Shown here: piece after piece, positions 1 through 12,602 of the stretch | How the letters are laid out: each line of letters starts with the position of its first letter | Position numbering within the stretch: the first letter of the stretch is position 1 | NCBI GenBank assembly: GCA_003640385.1 | Contig: RCAB01000035.1 | Span: 186,001 to 250,000, forward strand | Reading direction: 5' to 3' | Origin: Setaria digitata | Lineage: Eukaryota > Nematoda > Chromadorea > Rhabditida > Setariidae | DNA length: 64,000 nt | Program-made: the position numbers and the translations under genes | Notes under the pieces: generated by a model | What the model saw: only the letters and a program-made list of their open reading frames with translations | The model's database searches: none | Told to the model about the DNA's origin: nothing

Positions 1-24
1 AAATGCGAAACTATAAAATTACAG

Positions 25-3000
25 ATGGTGCAAGAGAAAATGAGGTTTCAAAAAGCTCCACTCAACTATGCTTTAGAAAAAGGAAACCTTATCAAGCTAA
101 AGGTTTGTTTTCTTTCTTTTTTTCTTTTATGGAATAAGAATATTTGCGTTGTCTATTAGGTATAAGATATGAATGGTACATGTTACAGACTATTTCCTCG
201 AATTCGCTTCTTTTTATTTCGATTTTTCCCATTCTTTTATAAATAGTAATGTAGTTAATCAGGCATCAGAAAATAGGCGTAAATTTGATCATACCGGTTG
301 GTTACTAAGTATGATGGAAAATCTGAATTTAAACTTTTCTCTTTATGTTTTATGATAGTCAGTGCAAGCGGTGATGTTATCCATAGATTTAGATGTAAAA
401 TGTCGGAATAAGTAGGTGGCGCAGAAAGGGAGTGAGGAATTATATTCCTAGCAAACTTTACGAAATAACTCCCATTCCCAAGATTTTCAAATACTTTCCA
501 TAAATTAAATTGATAAATTTCTTCATCAGCACTGGAGAAAGATTTGTCTTTATTGTACTGTAGCAGACTATTTAGCTATTTCACTTTTTTATTTATACGG
601 TTACATTGAATGAATATTCATAGTTTCTTTTTCTCGTAATTTATTGAGAATTCTCAGCTATTTTATTTTGATTGAAAACGAAAACCTTGAAAGGTATTTC
701 TTTTTTTAACAGAAGAATCAATACAGTTTAAATGAAAAATATTATGGATAAAAGCACAAATTACAACACAATTTATCTAGAATCAAAATCCAAGCATGCA
801 GCTACTGAGTTAACTTGTATCGCATTCATAAACCTCACAGCGTCGCTTTTTCTTTCTATTCTTTATTTATCTTTTTCTTTTTCTTTTTTTTTTTTTTTTA
901 ATTTTTGAGAAATATGAAGTCTAGACCAATTTAATACATTCATCGATCTAAAAGATGGATGAGAGCTCTGAACTTAGTCCGCAATGGACTATATTTTCAT
1001 TTTTGATTAGTTCAATTATCCGGTATCGTAGTTTTGGTTGGAAGTCTAGAGTTTGGAAATATTTAAGGCATTTATCCCAAAGTAATTACTGACAGTACCG
1101 TACTAATCACGGAATAACAAAGTGTTCTCATCGGTGGTTTAATTCAAGCCAGTTCAGGTCCCTGACTCCTTTGTAGTACCTCATTTGGCTCATAATATCG
1201 ACCTGATTCGGTTAGCGGCTTAACTGGTTGGACGATTGTGGGTTCGTTTTCACCTCGCCATGCTTTCAGTTTAGCAAATGTTTCAATACCAAAGAGTATT
1301 GTTAGTGCTACACATATTATCTGCAATAATTTTTAAATCGGTTCTTAAGTCGTTACCACCGTTCCATATTTTCTGTGCTCCGCAGTATCTATTTCAAATC
1401 ACAAACACTTGAGTAATTGTTAAAATAGGGATGGAAGATGCACTGTGTTTCAGTAGGGCCTTTTTCCATGTTCAGAAAGCACTTCTTTTGGACTGTTTTC
1501 TTATTTTGAAAATAAGCTTACTGCATCGATAACAGCGGAACCTCGTCCATAAGCGATCCAACTCGCCGAAAGATGTACCATGAGCCATATTGCTATGAAA
1601 AAGAGCAGGGTTGAGATACCATAAAATATGAGCTCCTAAAATTTTATGGTAAACGGACTTTATGGTATATGTTAGAATAAACCTGATATTTTAACACTGT
1701 AATAATCCTCAAAGTGTAAGGATTACAGTGCTAAAATATCAGAAAAAACTATGAAAGTTTTTTTTAGAACGCATTATAAGAAATACTGCCTCATTTTGTT
1801 ACGAAATGTTGAAATCCCAGCAGAACTGTTAAGAACAGTTGAATGTTCCATAAAGATCTGTTAAAATTCCTCTAATGCAGATTAATCTGTGGCTTCTTTG
1901 AAATTTCGAAATTTTTTGAGTTCAAAAGTCACAGTCTTAAAACAAAAGAAACCGTACCGTGACAATAAGTCCTTCTCTTGTCAGTTCATTCTTGATTGTT
2001 AGGTGTGGAAAACAGACATAGCCAATCAGCAGTGCAGAGATAATAACTGTAACTACGAATGAGATATTCTCAGTCCAGGCTGCCGCTGTGGCATTACGGT
2101 CTGCACAAATTGCCAAGATGAATGATATAAACGATAAGGCCTAGAATTCTAGTTATATTTATCACTTGTCCACACTAAGATTGAGTGACATTCTCTTCTC
2201 TGTTAAATTATTCTGGCTGGATCATATCTTAACAGTTTCGATAATCAATCTCTTAATAAAGATCAGATTTGTAGTAGTGAAACCCAAGTGTAGAGTAGTT
2301 AAGGACTAAAATACATTAGATGTTTTCTTGGGTTTTAAAAGGCTAATATATCCGGAATTTACTTGTAGGTGTAATAAATCCTCTTAGTCCATCCAGAAAA
2401 TTTGCCGCTACTTCAAGGCTTAACCCATTCCTGTTGACAAGAAGAATACCTACAATTTCGCCAATTTTCATGACGCCAGGAATGGTAGCGAGGAACGTCG
2501 TGTTAAATTGTCCTTGACGATTGTCTGGAATTATTTGTATTTTACGAGACATATCGAATTTCAAACGTCGTTTTTGCTGTTGGTGACGTTTTGGGCTGTA
2601 ATTTTAAAGTAATCAATCATTATGTTATTTCCTTAGGGAACAGTACACAAGGGCGAAGAAAAAATCTAGTATACGCTTACTAATGACGACATTCCTTCTC
2701 CTTCGCCTTCTAATTATCATTTGCAACTTTACAGTGGCAAAATTTACTGCTAAGTATTCAAAAATGCTCTGCTTCTTTAGAAATCTTTGCGAAGTTTTAA
2801 AATAATCATGCAGATAAAAATCATAACTTAGTTAGTGCGAAGTAAGACTTTATACTATATGTTTCCTGTAAAACTTCTGTTGAAAAGAGTAAAACCTGGA
2901 CGGAGCAGGTGTTGCGTATGAAGGTGGTAACTGCGGTCCACCACGATCCTTACTGGGAACATTCGTTGGTACATTTTCTACAGTTGTTGCTTCAACGGTT

Positions 3001-6000
3001 GCTGCTAGATTCTGTTCGTGCGGATTCTGTTGTTCCAAGTCTTCTGCTTTTAACATCTTTGAATGTTTGTCGCTGATAAGGTTCGTTGGTAATGCTAGGC
3101 ACATATTACTAGAGCAGCTTGGTCGCTAGATTTTGGAAACATAGAGGAAAGAGACTATTAGATAAGGAGAGAGTAATCGGATAAAAAAGCTCCATTATTA
3201 AGCGTGAAAAGATCAAAAGAACTTGATATTGAAAATTTCATCAGCTTTGTGGGCTACAGTTAGGTGAAACAGATAAAAGGATTTTTAATGTAAGGTAGTC
3301 GCAAAGGAGGAATTGGCACCGCGATAAATTAGTATTTCACCATTCATTAGTGTTTTGATATTTCCAGTATAATTTTACTGCACCGGTTTACTAGCAGCTG
3401 GTTTTTATTCCAGCTGTGAGTTCAGTAATGTGAAACTTCTAATTAGTGCTGTACATAAGTTTTCAAGGATTCGGGACATTTTGGAATTTATTACTAGCAT
3501 TGAGTAAATATTGCCTTATAAAAATATAGTTTAAAAAATCCCATCAATTTTTACTACCATACATCCTCGTAATGAATAACGATTCAGCATAATATATCAA
3601 GACGAGGTATGGCAATAGCGAAGAGGACGTTGATCTAAATTTTGAATTTAGAACAAAATGAGGTGACAGATTGTAAAGGGCTTGAACGCACTTTGTGATG
3701 TAAGAAAAATTACAATAATCAATAGAAAATACGAATTATTAAAGGAATAAGACGAGTGATTCTTGGAACCTTTAATGTATCCTAAATTAGGTCATATATG
3801 CTGACCTCTGAAGAAGAAAATAACTGTATTTAATGAGGAATGAGTATAATAATTTGATGGTGCTGCAGTGGAACCAAACTGAATACTAGTAATATAAACA
3901 AACTGCGCAGTTTTGGACAGCATTTGAGCACACAGCAAAGGAGGCGTTTGTGGCAATGGAATGAGAAATTTTTTGATGAGAAATGAATTAAAATACATAG
4001 AAATTCTTTGGTTTCTCTCATGAGGCGCTAATGATGGCATTGCACTAACAGGGGGTTCTAGAAGCAGAGATGAGACGGAGGCATGAGGTATAACGACCAT
4101 CGACTCTGGGCGTTTGATGAAAAGAAGGAGAGATAGGCTATAGCAGGGTTTCTTTGTAACTTTAAATATACTGTTAAGAAGTGATTAACTATTCCAGGGA
4201 GTTATGATACCACTGGGTAAGAGGTCTGGTCTATTCATGATCATTACACAGAAAAAACCGGAGATGGGGAAGTGAAAAGGAGAACGAGAGGCTTTCTCGA
4301 TCCAACACCTTCTTGCTACCTGGTAAGAGGTTCGAACCAATAAGATCTGCATTTGCAGAAGGACCGGTTTCTCGCAGTGAACCGTCAAAAACAATGTCAT
4401 TTCTACCCGCAACGGTTTTTGAAAACCCCTCCCAATTCTAATCAACTATCAGTTAATTGCGTATAGTCTTGTAAAACATTCTTGAATACAAGAAAAGAAT
4501 AAAGCATAGAGGGCATTAACCTCGTTCTTAATCTTTTTCTTTAAATTTTTATGAAAAGATTAAAGAATTCTTTTTATATAGTTCATTATATAGTTGAGAA
4601 AGATACCATTTGCTTCGGGTGTTACCGAAAAGTTTAAATGTAAACAACTATACTTCTTGATTCAGTTTTATACATGCTTGCTTGGCTTGAAAGTATCACT
4701 GGAGATTCAGTTTGTTAAACGAAAGACTTTATGAGTTTTCGTTTTTTTTTTTTTCATCGTTACAGTGGTTGCATGTCTTATATTGAAAAGGTTAAATCAT
4801 TTGCGAGAAATTGAAGTTGGCAGCAGTCGTATGGAAAACTCTTTGTAACATGAGATGGTAGAAAAACGGTACTGTGGTGGTAATTTCGAAGAGCAAAAAC
4901 AGGTTTGGCCGGGATTTTATTTCATTTAATTTTGATATTAAAAGCAAAAACCGGAAACTATCGGGTTGCTTTGTTATGGATAATTAAATTAAGAGGCCGA
5001 TTTTTATATTTAGGAATGGTCTGATTATTACCCGAGAAACATTATCTTTTGAACAGGTGACAAATCATTCTCTTCATTTTATCATCAGTTTGATTACGAA
5101 ATTAGTTAAGGGAGGGAAGGAGGGATAGAGGTAATTGTTGCAAAATTTGTAAAAAAAGTCGCATTGTTTTATAATAAAGAAAGCACTTTGCAGCAAATGC
5201 TTAGTTAGAATGGAGATAGTTAATGAATAATTATATGAGTTAGTATTGGGATCATTCTAAATGAAAGTGATTGTAGATGAAGTTCTATCTAAATAAGTTA
5301 ATGAATATGAAAAATAAATTAAGAATCCACGAATATATTTTTACTGTTTCTTATTACTTCTCTGGGACAAATGTTTTTTTAGTGATGTGACTGGTAGGAG
5401 GTGAATTCAGAAAAAGAAGAGGTGCATTAGCAACAGAGTAGATTAGATGAAAATAACTTTTCTAAAATAGCTGGAAGGAAGACTTCATAATTTGCTAGTT
5501 ATATTTCTTTGCGTATATTATTTGTTAGTGTGATTTTCACTATATTGCTGTTATGAATGCTGATTGAACGGTAGAGTTGTTGTCGATTATAATCATGTTT
5601 ACCGTTATGTTGTTAACAGGATAATAACTCAGTGTAAAACTCTTTGGAGGGATGAGTTGTAAGTAATTTGAAAGTTTAAAAGATCATGTCGTTAAAGTGA
5701 TTAATTTTAAAGTGTAGTGAAAGTGACTTTCTTACTTGCTTCGAAGAGAAAACGTGCACTGTCAATACATTATCCTACAGAGATAAAGTGGTTGTTGATT
5801 GAAGGATGACATTGATTGGAAAACATCTATATAGTCTAAAATATTTTAATTCTCGTTATTTTTCTTCTTTTTGTTTGCTTTAAACTTTATATAATTTATA
5901 CAAAATGTAGGATACTGTAACATATTTTGTACTCTGTAGGCTTAATAATTGAAGTTGACTGTTTTCACAACTCGTATATGGATTCTTATGACTCTTAAAT

Positions 6001-9000
6001 CAAAGAGAGGTAAATAAGATTTTGCCAAGTAAATAGAAATGAAAATGGAGTACAAAGTAAACAAATTCAGTAGCATCACGTTGCAAAATCTACTGTGATT
6101 TGTTGTGTTGTGGATTGGCAAAACAGAAATGGAAATAACCTGCCACTATTTCATCCGATCAGCAGCATTTTCTCTATCTTCCCTTCTTTCTTTTCTTTAC
6201 ATGACATACTCTCTCACCAGTTTTCATTACTACAAGTAGAAAGTTTGTGATGAAAATTTGATAACTCCTCGGTACATCAAGAAATCGTGATGGTGAATGC
6301 AATATGAAGGAGTCCTTCTAAGGTAGGAAAGGAACAGGTTGGAACGAATAGGGTCATTAAAAGATGCGAATGACCTTCATTGTATTTTGAGCTCAGTAAT
6401 AGATTAGGTCAAATTGAATTCAAAAGAAAAACTACAAAGTCTGGTGATATTCGACGGCTCCTGAAAAAAAAATTTTGCGGGTGACGAAAGAGAGGGCACA
6501 ACTTTTAATTTTAAAGAATATATAATTTTGAAAATATAGCAGTGCATTGACACTAACTGCTGTTTGGTTTTTTGAGAATAATTTACTTCAAATGCTTTTA
6601 CTTTATTTTATTATTCCTGCAGTATCGGTAGCTTCAAGTCATCGAAATTAGTAATATAATTTTGCAGAATTTATGTTAGAATTTTTAACTCTTTTACTTT
6701 CATTTATTGTTTACTCGCTATATTCAAAGAACTCTTTCCAAACCTTTGGTATTTCCTGGCTAGTGAATCTAAGTGGGATATTTTGGGGATTTTCATCCTG
6801 AAGGAATTTCAAAGTTATAGGAGCAATATGAAAAGTGGTCTGGTAATAATAGCGGCCAAAATTTTCTCATTAAAAGTAGTTGTTAATTTATTCTTCCAGA
6901 ACTAGATCTTGTCGATGGGAAGAATAACCTGGAGATTATGACTGGCAAATATTGATTTGGAGGTAAACCGAACTTAAATAACTTTTAAATTTTTTCAATT
7001 TTCAAGAGTTTCAACCGTTAGCGAGACTTGATGAGCGGTACAAAAACAACTGTTGGGAGGATAGGGAATAGAGAAAAGGAATGAACTGGAATTCTGAAAG
7101 ATCGGTCATGCAATGTTTTTCCTAAGTTGCTTTAAGCTTTTAATTTTTGATTGATTCATACGGAACCTGCATAACCTGCAAGCAATTTTTAAAAAGTAAT
7201 AGTTCCAGACAGATGCATAGGGAAAGTTGATTTAGCTTTGGAAATAAAGTTTCATCCTTCGCGAATAAACACAGTACACATGGTTCACTTGAAACATTGT
7301 TAGTCGTCAAAATATTTCCTTTTATTCACTGATTACAGTTGGATCATCGGGAATGTTGCTATTACAGAAAAACGATGAATAAATTTATGAAAGATTTGTA
7401 GATATCCATGTTGACGTTAACTGATGGACATGATAGCAGTGTGAGAGACTAATAGTATTAAAACTAGTGGTATTAATAGCAATGACAGCGAAAGGTACAA
7501 TGGAGGCATGGTAGGTAACCTAAATACGTCAATCGCAGCATAAGGGTAATGTAGTTGAAATAGAAATATGTGGCGATAATGTACGATGAAAAATGGCATG
7601 TTTATCAGCTGAATAATTTTTTTTTTATAGATTGTTTTTTCTTTGTTTAATCATTATTTAAGAATTTTAGGACGAAAGAAAATTTTAATGAGCTTTGTAT
7701 TTCATACTTTAGAATATATCAGCATCAGGGAATTTTTTATTTAATAAATAAATCCCCTGCGAGAGAATCCTGATGGTGGTTCAGTTTGGAAACGAATTAT
7801 CTCGTTTTATCTAATGAATTTGACATAGCTAAGGAATTTCCCACGTAGGTGCTGTAGTGCTCAAGATGCCTACGATAATATTTAATGATAACATTAAAAT
7901 AACAGGTTAGAGCGGTGATAGTGATGAGCAAAGAACCAAGTTGATTTCCGTATAAAGTGACTGAATGAATTAACCTTGAAACAAAGATCCATTTACAAAA
8001 CGATGTTTATGTATTTTCAACATACCAATTGAATTATCTTCCCCTTTTCTAGGATATTCTTCCCCTGTTATTGTGATGATAATGAGGTAATTAAATCAAA
8101 AAAAAAAAAAGAGAATGAAGCTCTTTTTCATGAATAAACCTAATCTGCGGTAATAGTAATAAGAGCTGTTCTAGTAATACCTAATGTTTCGTGTCACTTT
8201 CCTTTTTGATGTCCATCTGATTAAAGGGAAAGAAGGCACGTTACAGTTGTGTCACGTTACGTTAGGGATGAGAGAGAGAGAAAAACTTCGAAGTGTTACC
8301 TTCTTCTTCTCGACCAGAAATGTTTAATGGAAAGAGTGGAATATTTCATCAGAGTGAAGGTACAAACGATTCAGAAAGAAATAAAATAAGGAACCAAAAT
8401 GGCATATTCAGAGAACTCTTTGCGCTCAGCATTAATTCTTTATTGTTGATGTATGGATGACTGAGGAAAATAAAAATGATGAATATGATGGAGGTACGGT
8501 TGTTCCCATTTTCATAATAATTTCTGCTTCGGAAAGCTAGGATATATGCAGTAGTACCGCAGACCTACCCAATTCAATTGACCGATAAGCGGGAGTTGCC
8601 GAAAATAATTGCTTTTGAGCCCGTTTTCTACTTTCCGGATGAGGATTAATGAAGGATATGTGTCACCAGAGGAAGAATGTAAACAATAATTTTCTTTATT
8701 GTGTAAAAATTTTACTTATGAAGATTGCTGTTATGAGAAAATCCTGTTTAGAATCTTTCTGGAAGAAAAAAAGAAGTCATCTATCTGTATTATGATTATT
8801 GGGAGAGTTCATCGATTCCTCTCTTTCCAATAAATGTGTATTATTCATTTAAAGTCGTCTGTTAAGCTTCTTGGAGCTTCTCACAATATTACTGTCAATG
8901 ATTTTCTCAATGTTTTGCGATGACATTAAATTTAATTGAGTTATTTGTTCCCAATCAATACTTCCACCATTTGCTCGGAATTAAACTTCGAATATATGAT

Positions 9001-12000
9001 GTTTCTGATAAGACTATATCGTCTATCATCATAGTGCAATAGTTCAGCAATATATTTTATTGTTTTCCTAGATTTCGAATTTTTTTTTTTTTTATTAAAT
9101 GATAATGTCACATGAGGGCTGTAAGCAAATTTGTCCTTTCATTTATTTCTCATTAGAAAGTGATGGAAGAACGAACGGAAGAATACACACTTATGTGCAT
9201 ACTTTGCCCTGTCTATATATATACCTCTTGTATTTTCCTTGAACCGACAAAATTGGCAGCGATTTTTCAGTTTTGAACTGACGAAAAAAAGATTTTGTAA
9301 ATTGAAAAAATTCCCAAGAACAGAACAACATATGGATGGCTTAAAAAGAATTTATAATGACATAAAAACCAGAAGGTGATTAATATTTGTGAAGAGAGAT
9401 GCGAAAAATTTTGCAGTACCTTTGAAAAATAAAATGACTTAAATTTAAGATAATTAGATAGATAATGTTTGTAGTGATTAATATATCCAATACTTTATTT
9501 AATTTTAAATAAATAGATAATGAAATATTAAGAATGGACGGTTGGTTTCAGAGGAATTCTGAGAATTTGTTAAATGAAAACAGCTGCATGAAAATAAAGT
9601 CCGTTCGAGAGATGCTATGTTTTCATTATTATCATATTTGTAATAACCTTTTAAAACGTTCAGATAAAAAGAAGCAAGTTGCTATTTATTGCGTGGAATT
9701 TGCAACTTCATAATTTGTGATTTTATAGCGATAAGCAGTAGGTTGGTGACAGCTAGATAATAGGTGGTGCTCTGACCATCGGGGACTTTTTGTTATTGAC
9801 TGTTGGCAGGATGATAAGATATTGAGGTAGTGAAACATTCCAAGGAGTGTCTTCTATTGTTATTATGTGGACCGGTTCTTGTTATGTTGTTTGTGGAATG
9901 TAAAATATCAACTTGTAAATGGGATGTATGGTTCCTTTGGAATCGAAATGCTACGAACTTTGAAGAAAATAAAAAAAAAAAGAAAAATAAACCATTTCAT
10001 GCTGGTAAAGCGAAGTATCTACACATAACCATCTCTTTTTGAAGAAGTGATGTTGGTTTGCTGGTTAAGTAACTCGTAGTAAGATCAAAATTTATACTTG
10101 GACATTCTGGAAATCTTCATTGTGAGTGTTTTCCATGTAAATTCTTGGGCAAAGTTGACATTTAATATTGCTTCCAGAAATATTATGGTCGCTGGGGATG
10201 TGAAAGGTTAGCTAATTTGATTGCTAGTAATCAACAGTTTAATGGATGACATGTGATTGAAATGGAATGTTGGATTCGTTTGTTTCTACGTAGAAATCAG
10301 ATATTTTGGAAATTATAATGAAAATCTTTTCTTTTTGGCATTGGAATAAATGACACTAATCTTGTTAAAATACTTCCTCCCGGCTTTTTCATCTTTTTTT
10401 TTGCTTTAATAACTGTAAATAATTCGTCCACAAATCGTTTTGTTTCAAAATTTTTGCGGAAAATATCGCAGTGGTTCAGTGAATATTTTCTGTTTGTTGT
10501 GCTGTTATTATGAGAATTAGAAGAATTCGTTTTAATTTGTTATTTTGAAGTTTTAATGTGGTTATTTTAAAATTGGCAATTTTTTTCTTAAAACTTGTAT
10601 ATAAATTTTAACACGTTTGCAATTTTTACGGAAAAGTTCGTCTTCTTCTTTCAACCTCACAATTTCTACCAGTTTAGTGTTAATCCGACGGAATCCTCAG
10701 TTGCATATAAGTAACAGTAATGATACACGAAGATTTTTGTACAGCTGATGAGATGTACACAGTTAGCAAGTAACCTCTCTTACCAGTTCGCCTCCCTTTT
10801 CGTCTTGAACTTTATTCAAGAATCACAACTTAGGAATCCTACACGGAGAAGGATGTCCCATTCAATAAAAAATATTTTTTCTCATTGCAGCAAGAAGCGG
10901 AGCAGTACGGAAATGTTGAGGAAGTACAATTGTTACAGCAGCAAATCGATGATTTGGAAGCGAGAGCCGCCGAATTGGTTCGTCTCAGGGAGTTTTTTGC
11001 TTTATTTTGGTACAGTACTAAATAATTAATTAAGTGGAGTATCGTATTTCCCGCCAGTCCTTATATCTAATTAGCTTATTAGGATGCTCATGACATAAGT
11101 ATTCTAAATTACTAACCGAGCAAACATCGTTACAATCTTTTGTATACTTTAAAACGGTCAATGATACTGTAGGAACGACGTCGCTCGCAAAGTATTCGTG
11201 GCATTAGTTGGATCAATCAGCGCAACAGACAAGCCATCAAGGAAGCTATCCTTAGTGGTCAAATACAAGTTGAAACTTCTAGTCAGGATGACCCGTTTAC
11301 TCGGAAGAATGCCCGGATGAAGGTTTCTTTATTATCACATTGGGCATTCGCTATCTTTTGGGAACATTTTGGTATACAAATTTATTTTGTTGCAGCGATG
11401 TCTTTCTCATGTTGATTTTTTCATCTTTCTTCGTTTACTGTTCCTAAATTATCATCAACAACTACTACTGTTTGGTGTTTTTATAAAACCTGGATAGTTT
11501 AACGGATTTCCAAAGTATTCATTTCAACTTCTGAATGATTAACATTTGAGCCTGTCCCCGGCAGAGATAAAATGGCTCAGCAGTTGAGTGAAACGAGAGG
11601 TACAGATGCCAGTGATAATGGTGAGCGTAAGTTTTTATTACTGTGCCTTCTCCATTCTTATTTTAAAACTTTTAAGCTTACGTTTCTTCCTTCTGAAAAA
11701 AGGATATATCTACATGACACTTGATTCAAATATAATGTTTTTGTTTGTTTGTTTTCAATATTTCATTATTATAACAATGTTATCGTTAGACTCTAACTGA
11801 TAGACTCTTCGCCTGACCGCTTACCTTGGTCCGAAATTTTCCGATTCCTACCGGTGTTTGTTGAGGAATTTCACAATCTCATAATGAAGTTAATTAAGGA
11901 TTGCTATCTTCATCAAATATCTTTTATGAAAGTAATTATAGATTCTCGTTCAAATTCTCATTCAGTAGTTACGGAACTAACTGATCAAAGGCCATCGCCT

Positions 12001-12602
12001 CACAAAGGAACGAGCGGTAGTGGTAAAACTGGACCGGTTTCGGATCTTTTCAATGCTCATAATTTCGATGTTGATATCGATATTGCCATACCAGGTTAGC
12101 ATACTCTCTTTAGACAAAGAATTAAAGCAAAATTTGATTTACATTTTCATAATTAATTCTTAGTAAAGAGTTATTGTCGAAGTTGGATGACATTTATGAA
12201 CACCATCGGAATGAAATAATTAAGGCTTTTTTTTAATAAGTGTACCAAATTTCATTTTGAATAGAATCCCCGAACTCATGTGATTTGCCAATTTGCTGTC
12301 ATGAATCAGCTTTCAGTGAATTTTTGGTAATCAGTTCTGTTATTTTTCATTCAATTAATGGAAAATGAATCGGAAGTAGGAAAACGATTCCAGCTTATGG
12401 AATTGTAATTAGCCTCCCATTCTTTTTCTTGAGCTGTTTGTTTTCAGCGGCAATTCCGCTCTCTTCCAATGCTCCATCATTCAGTTCAATGGATGTGAAT
12501 TCAAGGCATCCTGGTCTGAGTAATAACCGACCATCGGTGAATAGAGGTTCATCCAGGCCGTTAAGCCTCGAAGATTACAAGCGTCGTAAGAATCTTTTGT
12601 GA
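25..12602 (+). CDS. RTF1: RTF1, Paf1-complex subunit (3' part, 5' end outside window)
   Basis: Subunit of the nuclear Paf1 complex that acts in RNA polymerase II elongation and promotes histone H2B ubiquitination (family knowledge). Exons read: 25-102, 10891-10977, 11173-11322, 11551-11620 (or 11626), 11804-12094 and 12448-12602; all junctions agree in phase and give about 276 residues. The first exon carries the stretch after the Plus3 domain (FQKAPLNYALEKGN). The next gives the charged helix EEVQLLQQQIDDLEARAAEL, followed by SIRGISWINQRNR and DDPFTRKNARMKP. Near the end come DLFNAHNFDVDIDI and the typical terminus SLEDYKRRKNLL before TGA. These match the C-terminal half of animal RTF1 in order and spacing. 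The histone-modification and Plus3 regions must lie upstream of the window. The 10.8-kb first intron is exceptional here, since the other introns of this gene are a few hundred bases, and it hosts a nested antisense gene. The 11551 acceptor is TTTGAG rather than TTTCAG. Family assignment is very likely; exon 4 and 5 edges are the least certain. Confidence 0.88.
1144..3104 (-). CDS. MARVEL-domain four-pass membrane protein nested in RTF1 intron
   Basis: Exons read 3104-2896, 2595-2454, 2140-1958, 1635-1522 and 1320-1144. Phases match at every junction and the protein is 274 residues. The N-terminal ~90 residues are polar and Pro/Gln-rich, followed by a basic juxtamembrane patch (RHQQQKRR). Four hydrophobic segments follow. 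TM1 begins at IPGVMKIGEI and continues over the splice as ALSFISFILAICA. TM2 is FVVTVIISALLIGYVCF, TM3 lies in LIFYGISTLLFFIAIWLM and TM4 in IICVALTILFGIETF. The short C-tail is charged (KAWRGENEPTIVQP). The 'IPG-K-EI' start of TM1 is typical of CMTM/MARVEL proteins, which act in membrane apposition and vesicle traffic. The exact subfamily is not recognised. The start could also be the internal Met at residue 17. The whole gene lies inside the first RTF1 intron in the opposite orientation. A second GT inside exon 2 leaves an open stretch to 2343 that I take to be intron. Confidence 0.82.
1683..1742. ncRNA. Candidate microRNA-like hairpin in an intron
   Basis: The left arm (1683-1709) and right arm (1719-1742) are inverted copies. 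The arms begin CTGATATTTTA and end TAAAATATCAG, with only one mismatch and a three-base bulge across 24 pairs and a nine-base loop. It lies in the third intron of the MARVEL gene (between exons at 2140-1958 and 1635-1522). Size and shape fit a pre-miRNA or a tiny inverted-repeat element. No known miRNA family was recognised. Confidence 0.4.
3105..10890 (+). other. Remainder of the large RTF1 intron
   Basis: AT-rich intronic sequence. I searched both strands for exon-like stretches with family motifs and found none. The open frames at 3792-4445 (-), 7417-7599 (-) and 9830-10042 (+) have no recognisable domain or convincing splice context. Runs of T or A such as those at 4739-4754, 8098-8110 and 9080-9095 are simple. 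The intron ends in CTCATTGCAG at 10890, just before the next RTF1 exon. Confidence 0.6.

Noticed and set aside
3792..4445. Minus-strand open frames in the RTF1 intron
   Set aside because: No domain, no coherent splice structure, and two overlapping frames with unrelated content.
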